DNA of 64,000 bases from Aquilaria yunnanensis (GCA_039654915.1 CM077594.1:93634893-93698892), one strand, 5' to 3'. Positions 10,714 to 23,902 are shown, counted from the first letter of the stretch. A program made the numbers and translations. Notes: generated by a model from the letters alone, not told the origin.

Positions 10714-11784
10714 TCATGGCTCCAGATGAACAGGTAATATTGAACTTCTGGATCCTCTGCTGTGACCAAAAGAAAAGAAAGATCTCTTCACTCTGCTGCT
10801 GCAACCTTCCATGACACTTAGACTAACCTCATTGACGTGACTGTTCTGTCTAAGAGCTTCTTGAACCGCTAAATAAAGCCGCTGGTCGGCAGAAGAATCC
10901 ATCGAGAAAGACCTCCTTATCGGCTGGACGGCGAATTGATCGTCTTTGTCTCTGATGTCGATACATTCATCTCCCATGCTCGTAACTTTCTGAAACTTTC
11001 TACCCTTCTTGTGAACCATCCTGGACTCTAACTTTCTTGGGGAAGGACTAATCGAACGCTGCGCCGCCGCCGGCGGCACTTCCCCTGAGTTCAACCTTTC
11101 TTGCCTTCCAAGCAACGCTTGATTGCTAGGCTGAGGATTACCCAGTTCAATAATCACGAAATCTTCATCGCCGCGGACGATCTGATTTGGATCTTGCGGG
11201 GAAGTGCTGGGAGCGATGATCTGATCAGCGGGGAACCGGGTGTCCGGCGAAATGCTCGTTCGGCAGAGAGGGCAATTCGCATTGTTTTGAAGCCAAACAT
11301 CGATGCAATCTATATGGAAAACGTGGCGGCAATTTGGGATTCTTTTGAGCTTCTCTTCTTCCTGAAACTCACTCAAGCAGACAGCGCACTCGCAGAAGCT
11401 TCTCTCTCCCAAATCTCGCACCTTCGCGTTCTTCTCGAACCTGAAAATGGGGATTGCTCTGATCACAGATTCATCCAGCCCTCGGCTCTGTCGAGCAGGG
11501 GAATATGCCATTAGCGCCTCCTCCCGCTGGCGGTTTCGTGACAGAGAGAAGCGGCGGAGCAGATCGATGCGATGCCAGTTGAGGCAGCACTTGATGACGA
11601 AGACATAGTAGCTGACGAGTAAGAAAGCGGTGGCGACGATGCCTATGACGGCGATGGCTATAATGGGGAAGCTGTTACTATAGGATTGTTGCTGATGAGG
11701 TCTAAACAAAGAGCCTCCTGGGCTCAGAAGTGGCGAAAGCGACTGCGACCCATGAATCGTAGAGCTCTTGCTCACAAGATCCAT
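10714..11784 (-). CDS. ATL1: RING-H2 finger protein, ATL1-like E3 ubiquitin ligase
   Basis: Intronless, 356 codons. The protein is expected to sit in a membrane and move ubiquitin from an E2 to unknown targets. In order: a Ser-rich N-terminus; one membrane segment at residues about 40-64 (FPIIAIAVIGIVATAFLLVS) followed by a basic stretch; the family GLD motif at 102-104 (SRGLDESVIRAIPIF); a canonical ATL RING-H2 at 133-174 (C133-X2-C136-X15-C152-X-H154-X2-H157-X2-C160-X10-C171-X2-C174), with the E2-contacting Trp at 164 (IDVWLQNNANCPLC). The C-terminal tail has the ATL1-subgroup blocks TSMGDECIDIR, QPIRRSFSMDSSADQRLYLA and RVKRSFFSFG. Every metal ligand is present and there is no break. I chose the Met at 11784 because family members begin near MDL. 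The frame stays open to an upstream Met at 11856, which would give 380 residues. ATL genes are often stress- or elicitor-induced. Family assignment is firm; orthology to ATL1 rather than ATL16 is from memory of the tail. Confidence 0.95.
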   Translation of the reverse strand: MDLVSKSSTIHGSQSLSPLLSPGGSLFRPHQQQSYSNSFPIIAIAVIGIVATAFLLVSYYVFVIKCCLNWHRIDLLRRFSLSRNRQREEALMAYSPARQSRGLDESVIRAIPIFRFEKNAKVRDLGERSFCECAVCLSEFQEEEKLKRIPNCRHVFHIDCIDVWLQNNANCPLCRTSISPDTRFPADQIIAPSTSPQDPNQIVRGDEDFVIIELGNPQPSNQALLGRQERLNSGEVPPAAAQRSISPSPRKLESRMVHKKGRKFQKVTSMGDECIDIRDKDDQFAVQPIRRSFSMDSSADQRLYLAVQEALRQNSHVNEVSLSVMEGCSSRVKRSFFSFGHSRGSRSSILPVHLEP

Positions 11785-12260
11785 CCCAAAGACTTGAAGA
11801 AAATTGCAGAAAAATGGAAGACAAACAATACCAGATCTTGAAAGCTCAAGAGACAAGTAAGTTTACACAAGAAGGGAAGTTCTATGCGAGGAAATCAGAA
11901 ATTGTTGAGAAATAGTATTGGAAATGGAAACTTCTCTTGATAAACTTAAAATCCATGAAGCACGCTAAAAAGGCAGCGTGCCAGCGTATTTGGACAAAAC
12001 GTCGAACCGAAAGCAATCGACTGACAGAAAATAAGAGGACTTGGGATGCAATGGGAAATCATGGATTAAGGGACAGAGGAATCCAGGGAAAACCCAGGAG
12101 AAGTGGAAAGAAAATGAGGAGGGGAAATTATTTTAAGGAGGGAAAGGGAACGTAGTTGGTGAATTTCTGGCAAGTTTTTTCCACGATGAGTTTGGCTACA
12201 AATCTGTTCAAGTGTCTCGATTATGCCACTTTATTTTATGAAACAGCTACGTAATGGAAG
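11785..12260 (-). promoter_or_regulatory. Probable 5' UTR and promoter of the ATL1-like gene
   Basis: About 475 bases upstream of the chosen start. On the minus strand, CATAAAATAAAG near 12230-12241 is a possible weak TATA box, and the purine-rich + strand at 12040-12150 corresponds to a CT-rich leader. Both readings are tentative. A small + strand open frame at 11937-12155 is most likely a shadow. Confidence 0.3.
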
Positions 12261-13985
12261 GAGTATAATAATAGAGGGCTTCTCGTAGAAGGCATTCGCT
12301 GTACAATGAGAGTGATTAGTGATAGGATTAGGGACTATGAAATAGCACTAGGGTAACACGCATGTTTCATCTTAAAGCTATAATTACCCTTGAAAATTAA
12401 CTCTCGGCCTCTATTTCATTATATATTGGTCACAAATTTTTCAAGTCAGTTATACCTTGGCCCCCTAACCTTGCAAAATTCGCTCGCTCTAATGTTGCTG
12501 TAAATCATCAAAATTTTTAAATTTTAATTTAAATTATTTATTAACTGTCTTTTATTAAATTTGATATATGTTGTATGCTAATTTAGTTTTTTTATGGGTG
12601 TTAGGGGTCAATATGCAATGGTTTATAAAGGTTTAAGACCAATATACAATGAAATAAAAGCTGATGACCAATTTATAATGATAATTAAGATTTAAGACCA
12701 ATAGTGTAATTTACCCAATAGTACTACTTGAGTAAATAAATTTATGGGGAACTCTGCTGGGACCAATAACCGGTGAAGGATGATTAGTCTTTAATTTAAT
12801 CTGAATGAGGGTAGCTGATCATTAATTTTTTTTCATTTGAGATTTGAGCTTACTACTTTTAATTTGAGCTCTATCACTAGCCAGTCAAAATCTGGCCAAG
12901 ACATTACCTAGTGGTTACGTCATCGTCAAATTTTTATTATCGTCAACGTAGTATAGTATCTATCAACTTAGAGTCCTTCGATGCTGAAAACATTTTGTAG
13001 TTTAATGCAAAATTAATTACTTTCAACTTATGTGAATTTCTTTTTTAACAGCAAGACAGAAAGATTACATTATTAAAAACTAAAGTAATTACAACAGAAA
13101 GTTAGCAAGAAGCTAAACTCATAATTTCAGGTACCCATATAAGAGAATGCTCGCATTTCCCCTAATATAACATTCCTGTCCTTGCTGAAAACCAATCAAT
13201 TATAAAGCGTTAGTCCACGGGGGCACCGGTTAAATTGATGACAAGCATTTAAAAAGGAGTGGAAAAAGCTTGACTTTTCTCCCACTCGATATTTGTTATA
13301 TGTCAATCATCTTCAATCATGAAGCAGAGTCCTACACGGGAGGCACATGCAAGCCACCATATGCTGATTTTTTAAGCCTAATCTTCTAATTGATTGGCAA
13401 TCTTTTATGATTTCATCTGTATCTAAGGTTGCATTTACATTTCAAAAATTTAATACAAACAAGTGCTCATATATATATGTATACCTTAAACACAAACCCA
13501 GTGCTCCAATTTGAATTTAGCAGCAGCAAAGTGGGCTACATGTTATCGTCCTTTTGTCTTGGTTGGATCATACAAACAAAATTATAAACTAATCATCCTT
13601 CACAGTAGAAGTCAAAATTTTCGACGACAAGGAAATACTTGAGGAGGAGGGGAATTAGGATATAGGTGTGCACCGAAACGATAAAGAAAAGCTTGGAAAA
13701 AAGAAAAGAAAAAAATAACACAAACAGGAACCGACAGCTTCATGCCCTGCGTGTTGACGAAATGTAGGAAGAGGAGAAAAGAGCGGTTTGGTTAGAAAAA
13801 AAAAAAAAAAAAGGTCTTTCTACTTTGGAAAAGCGAGCTCTCCTCTTTCTCACCTAGTGACACAGTCAAAGCCAGTGGCCTCTGCCTCTGCCACACACAA
13901 GACGAAACTTCATCAATGCCTTTTTGTTCCCCAATATTACTAATCCGTCCCGATAAATATCACCGTATTTTATACGATAATCACA
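12261..13985. other. AT-rich intergenic region with one possible small MITE
   Basis: At about 12380-12717 the left TAATTACCC...TTTCATTATATATTGGTC and the right, read inverted, GGGTAAATTAC...TTTCATTGTATATTGGTC look like degenerate TIRs of a small MULE/MITE. The remainder to 13985 shows no ORF, RNA gene or repeat I can name; it includes a poly-A run near 13796-13812. Confidence 0.3.
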
Positions 13986-14228
13986 TACTTCCTTGATCCT
14001 ATTTTTTTTACTTCATTTAATTTTTTTACTAGTTTAATTTAAATTTATTTAAATTATTATTTATTTAAAAAAATTAAAAAAATATATATTTAGAAATTAT
14101 AACTCTTGATCTATCATTTATATATAATTTTTTTATTTATATGTTAAAATATTTAAAATAAAAAAATTATAAATTAATTGATGAAAAGTGAGTGGTACAA
14201 AGAATTTAAGATAGAGAGAATAAAGTAT
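13986..14228. mobile_element. Stowaway-like MITE
   Basis: Left end TACTTCCTTGATCCTATTTT; right end, read inverted, TACTTTATTCTCTCTATCTT. Both resemble the CTCCCTCCGTCCC style of Stowaway TIRs. The AT-rich interior closely resembles the element at 25938-26172, sharing TTATTTATTTAAA, TTGATCTATCATTTAT-like and ATAAAAAAATTATA blocks. Confidence 0.4.
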
Positions 14229-17125
14229 AAAAACTTGTGTATTGAATGTCCATAACAAATAATATACCGCAATCTATATGCCTCAATATTTGAGACAGTA
14301 ATTAATAACAAGTGAAACGTAATGGCTCAATTACAATAAAGTCTTAAGTGGTTTCTTTAGTTAATATATGCCTCTTACTTATAGGGAGTTATGACTTTGT
14401 CAGGTAGGACATGGCACAACTATTGAATTCAAATTATTTTTTAACCTTAAATGTAGTTTTTTTTTTTAGTATTAGGTAACGTATGATGTTCCTTTAATTT
14501 ATAACCTTAATCTTGTATAATTATAATTTTAGATATAAAATTTCTCTATTAAACGAAAAGATAGTTTTTTTTTTAATTGTACAGACAATCGTACATAATC
14601 TACACAAAAGATCAAGAAACTTCAATCAAAGATGCATACAAGGTGACACTTCTAATCAAATAGCAACGAAGGAAGTAATATAAGATAGTTAACTATGGAA
14701 CTATTCTTAATTCTTATTCCTTTGGTTTCATTCACGTACCAATTATTAATTAAGAAAAGAATGTTTTCTCAACTATATTTCCTGTAGTACACTTGCCTAC
14801 TGGAACCTCTGTGAGTTAGGTACATGTATTTATGTTACTTGGTCCAAGTTTTCATACCAATTAATTCCTTGCTTGGGTATGTACGAAACCTTTCCTACTT
14901 GCCAACTTAAACATTTTTCATTGCTACTAATTATCGGTTGGTTTGGTCGACAGGAATTTTTTCTTCTATTATCACGCGACAGGTTCCATGTTTTTTTTTT
15001 CCTACACACAAATTTATGTCGTCTTAACATCATTATTTATTTTCTTTTGAGGCAGGTACTTGTGTTCGGTTTAGTCATTTAATATGCATTCCTCTTAATA
15101 GTTAGGAGTTTTAAGTCCTAAAAATTATAATAAAGTAATTTATTGGTAAATGAAGTCGATCACTCAATTGAGTCTACGTCTATAATGCTACCCAAAAAAT
15201 TATAATAATAGGAAGTTTTGTATTCTTTTTATATGAAATTTTTATATTAAAGCACTAAAAAAACAATAAATGTATACATTATATACCATATTGTATATAA
15301 AACAAATAAACTGACACAATCATTAATTAAAAAGCTCAAACTCAAAAAAGTGGTGATGATGCACAGATCTCAGTGTGATGCCTTAAAGTTAGAAAATGGG
15401 TCTTTATATAAGTACGCACTTGAAGAGAGAGGACATGAAGACCTGTAAAAGATTATTAGATTTTTAAGGAAGATACAAATATCAAGGAAATGACCTCATA
15501 AATCATAAATGAATAGTAATTGTCTTCATATGGGCTTGTGGAATGTCTCACTCTGTGGGTTCATGATCCCTGAATGAGGCGGCTGCTTTCCACAGTCTAG
15601 CTAGGAATTGTCAGATCATGAGACACTTATAACCTTGTGGGAGCTGCTTGATACTTATCTCTTACAATCTATGCTTATAGGCCCTGTGTAAAGTTTGTGA
15701 CATGAATGGGCTTTTACTACTATCAGGTCTAATTGGCCCTAACAGGACCTGAAGGTTTTAATGGGCTTTAGAAAACAACAAAAGAAAAAAGAAAAAAACA
15801 TGGGGGCTTAAATCCTTGGGATTTGCCCACCAACTTGGAGCGCATAGTGGCATTCAATGGGCCTACCCAGCCTAGGACCGACTCCGCCTAGGCCTGGATT
15901 GGACATTTTTTTTAAAAAAAATGTTTAATTAGTTTTGCATAATTATTATTTTTTTAAAAAAATGGAAAACACTACTATCAGACTAGATTTTATTAATTGA
16001 AAAACCAACTAATACTTAGTTATTTACAAAAACTGGAATGTTTAATATATGAGGAAATGATGAAACGTTTGAACAATTACATGATAGGAATAAGAGTAAT
16101 CCTCATCGGATAGGGTTTCATTGTTGAAACTAAAAGTAGCATTAGGCCAATCATGGTTGCACCAACATACCTCTTCATATGGCAATCACGTCTGTTTATC
16201 CGATTTTTCTTTTTTCCTAGAACAAAACTTGTTTTAGTCACAATGGCTGATTATATGCATATAGGTGCTATCATTTTCCCACAAAGCTTACATATTTTGG
16301 ACCTCGCATTATTCTCAAAGTGAATGTGAATTCCAGCCACACCCAAGGCAGTTTTTCCTTGGATTTTACAACTTGGATGTGAATGCTTTTGTCGGCCAGA
16401 TGGTCTTTCTTATGAAAAAAAGACTTAATTCTAGTTGTACGAGATAAGGAGTCTACCATACCCTTACCTTTTTCTTTTCTTCTTGATGTTATTAGTGAGA
16501 GAGTAATGGTAGAGATTAAGAAAAAATTTGGAAGAGAGATTGTAGATATTGGTGTGAATAAGTAAAAGAAATGAGTCTTTCTATTTATAGAATATGTCAT
16601 TTTTTTAATTAAAAAACCATCAAAAACTAGTTGTTATTAGTCGTTAGAGTGGACAAAATGATAATTTGAGGTAAAAAAGTAAGCTGGAGCCGTTGGAGGG
16701 CCTTAGGCGTAGTTTGCTCACTTTTTGGTAGAATTGGAATTCTACCATTCAGGCTAACTCGACCAAGCTCAGACTTTATTGTAGGTTGGGCCGAGCTAGA
16801 CCAACGCAACATCCATTTTCTTACAGGCCCATAATTGTCCCACCTCCTCTCGTGCATCTCTCCGGGTTGAGCTAAGTCGGGCCTTCACCAGGCTTGGCAG
16901 GGTTTGACCCCGAGCCATCCCAACTCGACCTAATTCACTGAGCACCTTTATGAGGGCAATTGACTTTAGTAAAGGCCTGTTTTTTATTTTCCCTACTTCT
17001 CTAGGTAAAAGCATTTTTTTTTATAGATACTTGGCAATTGGTTCAATCATTTCCTAGCCACAAAGTTTTGATTCAAATATTCATGAGTAAATGGTAATTG
17101 TAAACTGGTTAAAAAAAAAAAAGAA
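14229..17125. other. Unassigned AT-rich region
   Basis: Nothing firmly recognised. Two short direct similarities (TTAATATATGCCTCTTACTT near 14362 and TTAATATGCATTCCTCTTAA near 15079) hint at an old repeat. A minus-strand 109-codon frame at 16271-16600 ends with a BED-finger-like WVWLEFTFTL but lacks the metal ligands. GC-richer sequence at 15790-15900 and 16680-16920 may be captured DNA. Confidence 0.3.
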
Positions 17126-19846
17126 AACATTACCAAAAAAATTCCTGAGGTTTGGTTAAACCTATAGTTTTGTTTTTATTTTTCGGAAAACCTACACCTA
17201 CCCTCTCTAACATTAACATTGTTATTCACCGTCATTAAGGGTGTAAATGAGCTGGGCTTCTATAGGGTAGCTTGAGGACGAACTCAAATTAAGCCTTATC
17301 GAGTTAGGCTTATCGAGCTTAAGTCTAAAATTGAGCTCGGAAATTTATAGGCTTGAGCCCAAGTCCGCTACTACCCTGCCCTATGAGATATCGAGCATAA
17401 AAGGCCTCTGAATATAACATTGTCAACCTGGGCTTGGGCCTTTTATTTATGAATTCTTAAATCTCATAAATGCCTAAATACTACCCAGCCTAAAACCCAT
17501 GTGGTAATTGCCACTGTGTGCATCAATGCATTAATCAATCCCTTTTCTAGTCTCAATTCACAATTTGTAAAACAGTAATGGCAAAATCTTTATCCCTCTC
17601 CCTCCTGTAAATTCCCAATGACCTAAGCCAATCCCAAATCTCACCACCTAGAATTTGGTTAACAAAGGTACCACATCGATTTTCCATTGATTGATGGAGC
17701 TTGAATCAAACTACAATATACAGCGAACTCAACACCGCCTACTGGTTCGCATTTTTTTGTTCAATAACCTTTAATCCTCCAATCTGCTTTTCTATTTTTT
17801 TTTTCCTATTATCATGTTATTTTACCTTTATTCCTTAAATATGTCTATTTTATTTTTAATTTTAGGGAAATTTTTCAAGCGAAGTTGCTGAACCCTAACG
17901 AGCAATTTAGCAAACGAGCCTTAGGAGGGAAGATCAAAAGATGAAGTCATGCATCTGTTTTGGGTACCAGTGAATTTTGCACTTGATATTGATTGGTTAG
18001 TGTAGTCTCTACTGATTGAAGTTAAAGATTGCCATTTTCAATTCTTGTTTTCTCTGTTACATTTGTGTGGATTATTTGCAATGGTAATGTATTGCTTATT
18101 TTTTAGTATTAGAAGTTTCTTAGAATTTTTCATTGGTTGGTATGTGAGTTTTATTTGATTTATTCACCTGATATGCTATAGATTTTCATATTGAGGTTTA
18201 TTCATTTTTGTGATTGGTTTGCTAGGTGGAAAAAGAAAATAAAAGAGAATAGTTTCCAATAATATCTAATCTTATTGTTGTGAAGTTATCATGCCTTTTA
18301 TCTTGTTTTTATCTTTTATCCTTATTAGCAGTGTCAACATCAACCAAGGGTTTTCCATCCACTGAGGATTGAAATACACATCCTATGATAAATGTTAATG
18401 AAATTGATACTACCATCGATACCAACCAAGCTCGAATTGAAAAAATGAAAGATATTCCTATTAAGGCAGAGTTGGATGAAAATCATGAATCAAGTTCAAC
18501 AAATAAGGGTGAGGATAAGGAAACAAAAGATGGGGCTGTTGTTAGTGTGAGGCAATAATCAGTGGAGCACTAAAAAAAAGTCAGAAAGGTGCAAAAGATC
18601 TGATGTTTGGAAGGAATTTAAACCATGTACTGATTCTTAAGGATTGAAGAAGGCAAATTGCATGCATTATAGGGCACTCATGTCTATGAGCAAGTCTTCA
18701 AGCACATCACATCTTCGTAGGCATCTTTGAAAACACACAAAGAAAACTTTACATGAAATGACAAGGGCTTCTAAATTTCTAACCTAGCAATACAAGTATT
18801 AGTGATAGTATTTCTACTCTCGCACCAGCTATGGTAAAAGGAAAATATGATACTATGAAGATAAGAGAAGCTATTGCTCATTGGGTGTTGATGCATGAGA
18901 AACCATTTATGATTGTAGAGGAGGATAAATTCAATTTTATGATAAGGATTGCAATTCCTTAATGAGAGAAGATAAGTAGGGTCACATTGAAGCCAAACTG
19001 TATAAGGGTCTATGAGCATAAGAAGAAAAGATTAAAGGGGTTTTTGAACAAAATTTCAAAAATTAGCTTGACAACAAACCTGTGGAAGTCAAAAAGTCAA
19101 AACATAGGGTATATGGTAGTTACTGCACACTTTCTTAACTCGGATTAGAAGCTTAACAAATGGGTTCTAAAGTTTGTGTATATTCCTCCTCCACATCGTG
19201 GTGTTGACATTTCAGATGTTTTATATAAGTGTTTGAATTAGTGGGGCATTGAGAATAAGATTTAAACTATATTAATTGATAATTGTTCAGCTAATGATGG
19301 TGCTATTACTAATTTGAGGGAGATTTTTAGTGCAAACAAAAAGTTGCTTTATGGTGGGAAGTTGTTTCATATTTGATGTTATGCACATATACTTAATCTC
19401 ATTGTCCATGATAGTTTGAATGAGATTAAGTATATGATCGAGGATGTGAGGGAAAGTGTTCATTTTGTCAACCAAAGTGAAACAAGATTAAAGACATTTT
19501 ATGAGATTGTATAGTAGTTGCAGTTACCTCATAGGAAGATTGTGCCTAATTGTAATACCTGTTGGAACTCAACATATGAGATGCTGTCATGTGCTTCAAA
19601 TTTTAAAGGTGTTTTCCCAAAGTACCAACAACAAAAAATTAATTATATCTCGTGCCTAAGTAAAGAGGATTGGGAGAAGGTTGATAAGATTTTGGAGATC
19701 TTGGAGGTATTCACCAAAGCCATTAATGTAATATCTGGAAGCGATTACCCAACATCAAATTTATTTTTTTCTGAAGTGTACAAAGTGAGCTAGGTTTTAG
19801 ATGGTCAGGTAACTGCTGATGATGCCTTTGTGAGATACATGGTTTT

Positions 19847-22487
19847 TGTGACGGAACGGGGCCCCAGTGCCCCATTAGCTCAACTTGTAGGCCCTTAGGG
19901 ACTATGAATCCTACTAAGTTACTATTGGCTAACTATTACTCGACATAATAAATTAAAACAATTTATATGCAACTAGTTTCTTAGCCTACCTAGTAAAAGA
20001 TATGCATGCTTTTGTCCTGGCAATGCAAAGGAATAAGTAGATTATTTGTTAAAAATGTTGCTCGAGCATTTCAATTAAAACATACTCAAAACGTGTCAAG
20101 ACAGTGAAATGCTAGTTACTTCGACTTCAAGTAATAGTTTGTGCATACTTTACACCACTAGCATGCACCCAAAAGTAACTAGATGGTTTTACATCACAAT
20201 GTATCCTAATAAAGACAACTCCTTAGTACACAAGGTACTATATACATGAGATAAAAACCTAACTAAGATCATCTACTTGAGCCCCACCTTTGAGCTATCA
20301 AAGCTCCAAGTACAAGCCCTTCCTTAGTCATTGTGCACCTTTCTAGCCTCTACACTATAAAGGCATAAAACTTAGTTAGTACATAGCTTAGTTCATAAGT
20401 AAACTTAGAATCATAAGGATTCTCAAGGAAGAATACATGCAAAAGTGAAAGCTTAGGCCACAGCTATCATCTAGTATTAGGCCCGGGGTTAGAACCTGCA
20501 CAATAAACTTAAGGGAGTGAGTACATGGATGTACTCAGTAAGGGTCCCTTGGGTACCTGCAAGAAGATAGCAGCAAGGCAACATGCAACCATGACAAACA
20601 AGCAAACAAACAAGTGGTCAACCAACAAACAAACTCAAGCAATAACAACATGTAAGATATGCAATGCATGAATGTATGATATGAAATTCACATAACACTT
20701 TGGACTTCCTGCACACTAGGTGCCATAAGCCTGCCGTGAGCTCAAACGGCAGAGGTACTTGAGACACTAGCCCTCGTATCCCGGGTACTTTACCTCCCAT
20801 AAGTCCCACTTACGGGTTCTAGAGTAGGTCGTCATCTCCTCTCAAACTTACTCACCTTTACCCTTAATTTATTGTACAAGGTAGTCATCCTATGTGGTTT
20901 AACTAGCCAAACCCTTAGAGTTTAGCTTAGAGCTCCATAGTGGCTCACTTACCAAACCAAATGGTTCAGTTGGGATCGACTTAGGTTTCCTCTTTATTGA
21001 CCAAAGGTCTATGACATTCCACTCGGCCAACAAAGAGTCTGAAAACCCACTTAATCCCCTTAGTGCTCACTTAGGAACTTAAGCACTTTAACTTCCCTAG
21101 TCACTATTTCATACTCTTCCTTAACTACACCACTTAGCTACCACCTAAATAATGCATAATTCCCAACTTAGGAATGAGTTCTAGACCCAACTGAGGCTAA
21201 TGAACATCTTAAGTTAGCCTAGGGATGAAAACCGAGAGTTTGAGACACTCTTAGGATGCCTAGAGCTTGGGGGCAAAATGCCTTGGCGGCGCCGTTGGCG
21301 ACGCGTTGCCAAAGGCATCAACAATCGGAGAATTTTTGCACTTCTAGGCGACGCGTCGCCAACTCGCGTCGTCGGTCGCCAATATGGCGTCGCTACTAGC
21401 GACGCATAGCCAACGCCTTCCAACATTGTGCGACAGCGTGCGACCTTGCACGAAAACTGCTCAAACTTTCTCATCCCAAACTCAAATCACATGGGTCTTG
21501 TTTCTACTTCATTCCCACACAAAATACTACATTTTTATGCATTATTTGAGCTTAATTAACTTGAACCCTTACCTCAAACTCAGCCATAAAGCAAGAATCG
21601 AAGCACAAGCCCTCTTTAGCTCAACCAAGCTCTCTTGAGTTCCAAACCTAAAACCAATGTGATATGGCATCAATAACTTCAAACCAAGACCATTTCTAGC
21701 TATGGAAACAACTTAGAACCAGCCCATGAAAACCCAAGAAGCTTACCTAAGGTTTCAAGTCCAAACAAGCATTAAAAAGCTAGTTGAAGCTAAAGCATCA
21801 ACAATGAAGCTTGAGGCTTCTTGTAAACACCTTGGGGCCTTCAAATTGGATGGATAATTATAGAAATGGGAAGCTTTGAAGTAGAAATTCTGGTGGGGAG
21901 AGGAAGCTACGAAATTTGGGGAAGGAAACAAATGGCTATGGGAAGTCAACTTAACCAAAACATACTAACTCCCCCACAAGGCACACTTCTTCCACTCTTG
22001 CTCCTTGACCCATAAGTTTTCATTTGTTTTAATTTGGTCACCAAACTCTAAACCCAAAACCATCTTTCCTTTGTTCTAAAGGATCCTCAAAAGCCTCTTA
22101 CACTTGGCCTCTTGGACACTTTGGCCACTTAAGATCTAAATGGTTTAAATAAACACTTAGTGCCACATTTTACTCAAAACCTTCAAAGACGGTTCTAATA
22201 GCTAGGATAACTAATGGTCTTGACTTAACTAAGCCAAATTTTCTTACATGACCCTAATTCATCAAAATTATAGTCATGCTTCTAACTTGGGTCAAAATTA
22301 CCATTTTACCCATTTTTGACTTTAAGGTGCCAAACCACACTTAGGAACTCACTTACTTAGTTAAGCTTGCCTTTCTTGCTTAACAAGGTGCTAACTTGAG
22401 GTACTTAATTTAATAAAAACACTTAAATAAACTAAAAATAAATACTTACTTAGTTAAGACCTTTCTTTAACTAGGAGAGCCGTCACA
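19847..22487. mobile_element. Solo LTR, 2641 bases, perfect 5-bp TSD
   Basis: Starts TGTGACGG and ends CCGTCACA, giving the TG...CA ends of an LTR with an inverted tip. It is flanked by GTTTT on both sides (19842-19846 and 22488-22492). No gag-pol or second LTR is seen, so it looks like a product of LTR-LTR recombination. It has a segment GGGAGTGAGTACATGGATGT followed by ACTCAGTAAGG near 20513, which resembles LTRs of plant gypsy elements. It lies inside the hAT transposase gene. Confidence 0.8.
21275..21450. other. CpG-dense patch with a 14-base palindrome inside the solo LTR
   Basis: Unusually rich in CG steps for this window, with GGCGACGCGTCGCC (21347-21360) as a perfect palindrome and related GGCGACGCG / GCGACGCAT units around it. 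Confidence 0.7.
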
Positions 22488-23902
22488 GTTTTCTAAGATG
22501 AAATTGAAGGTTGATAAGTACTAGGGGGAGTGTAACTTGTTAATGGTAATTGCTGCTATTTTAAATCTACAAGTGAAAATGAAGGTTCTTAAGTACTATT
22601 GTCCAAGGATATACAGTGCATTAGAGGCACAAGAGAACATGGACAAGGTAAAGAAAGCTTTGTATAAGCTGTATGATGATTATGTTACTTTGAAATAGAA
22701 AAATGTCCAAAATAAGGAATGGCTTGCTTCATTTTCCCAGTCATCTTCTGCATCCCATTCAACCATATCTTCAGGATCAGGATTTGTGGAGATCCAACAA
22801 TATGTGATGACAACTCAAACTATTCAACCACAGAAAATAGACTTAGACATGTACTTAGAAGATGGTTGCTTTTTTTGTCATCCAAATTCACCATTTGACA
22901 TATTAGATTGGTGGAAAAGAAATAAATCAAAATATCATGTTCTGTCAAATATGGCTTTTGATATCTTAGTAATCCTGATTATCATAGTTGCATCTGAAGC
23001 AACGTTTAGTGCTAGAAGTAGAGTGATTGACTCATACGATGTATCACTTTCAATTGAGACTGTGCAAGCATTACTTTGTGGAGGAGATTGGCTTAAAAAT
23101 CTCCATGGTATGAAGAAAATAAAAACGGTGAGTATTTGAATTATCTTTTGATGTTTATAAAAATATTTTATTAAAAAAAATTAGTTGTAATTGCTTAAGT
23201 AATTTACTTGCATGTTTCTTTTTCTTTTGTTCAGTGGGAAAATCTAATCGTGGTGAATCTATCCATTTCTTGATATGGATTCCTTGCAGCTTATGGCAAT
23301 AAGTTAAAATAATTTTATATCTTATATCTTGCTTGATATGTGGAAGTTTCTTGGAATCGTGAATGATATATGAAAATTTTACTTGTTGTATTTATGGTTT
23401 TGTTTTAATTAGAATAGCATGGAATTTCCTTGTGTAATGCTTCTTGTAATTGTGGTATTTCGTGTAATTGATCTAATTGTGGCTGAAATTTTAATGGTTT
23501 TGTTATATGCAGCTATGAAATAACCTCTTCTACGCTTAATAGGAATCTTGCTAAGGAGATCACCACTAGCGTAATGACTTTTTGTTTTCTTCTACGATTA
23601 TCATATCATTTGAACCAATTCCTAAATTGGTTTAAAGGGCTTCATTTATGCTATAAAACTTTATATGAATATGGTTGTTATGTTGTTTGAGCATGTTGGT
23701 TTTCAAATCCTTTCATTATTATGCTTGTACTTTGTTATAAAACTTGATGTTGGAGTTTGTGCTACTTTGTGTAGATTGTTGATCATGATTGTAAGTTGTA
23801 GGGGTCTTGAATAACATATAAAATGTCATACATAAGTTTTATACAGGGCCATAAATTTGGGCCTAATGAGCCTAAGGGCCGAGCTTAGGCCCAATTCGAG
23901 CA

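Larger units (their letters stand above)
18365..23140 (+). pseudogene. hAT transposase (BED finger, hAT dimerisation), interrupted by a solo LTR
   Basis: Coding remnants lie on both sides of the LTR at 19847-22487. A damaged BED finger lies near 18590-18730 (GLKKANCMHYRAL, STSHLRRHL), with one Cys replaced by Tyr. REAIAHWVLMHEKPF follows near 18865, then the catalytic region with TTNLWKS near 19075, where families usually have TTDLW. Next come CYAHILNLIVHDSLNEIKY (one stop) near 19380 and CNTCWNSTYEMLSC near 19550. After the LTR, 22786-23139 encodes the C-terminal hAT domain: FDILDWWKRNKSKYHVLS, VASEATFSARSRVIDSY, then LSIETVQALLCGGDWL. This is the RICESLEEPER/DAYSLEEPER-type layout. Many stops and Arg-to-Cys or Asp-to-Asn type changes show decay. 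It would have moved this element and its non-autonomous relatives. Confidence 0.85.

Noticed and set aside
11101..11514. 137-codon frame on the + strand
   Set aside because: Lies wholly antisense within the ATL1-like CDS, whose family match is unambiguous.
14362..15120. Weak direct repeat that might be a pair of LTR ends
   Set aside because: Only about 40 bases of loose similarity, with no TG...CA ends, PBS or coding remnant between.
16271..16600. Minus frame with WVWLEFTFTL and YVSFVGK, like a BED finger start
   Set aside because: The CxxC and HxxxH ligands cannot be found in any nearby frame; too weak to call a transposase.
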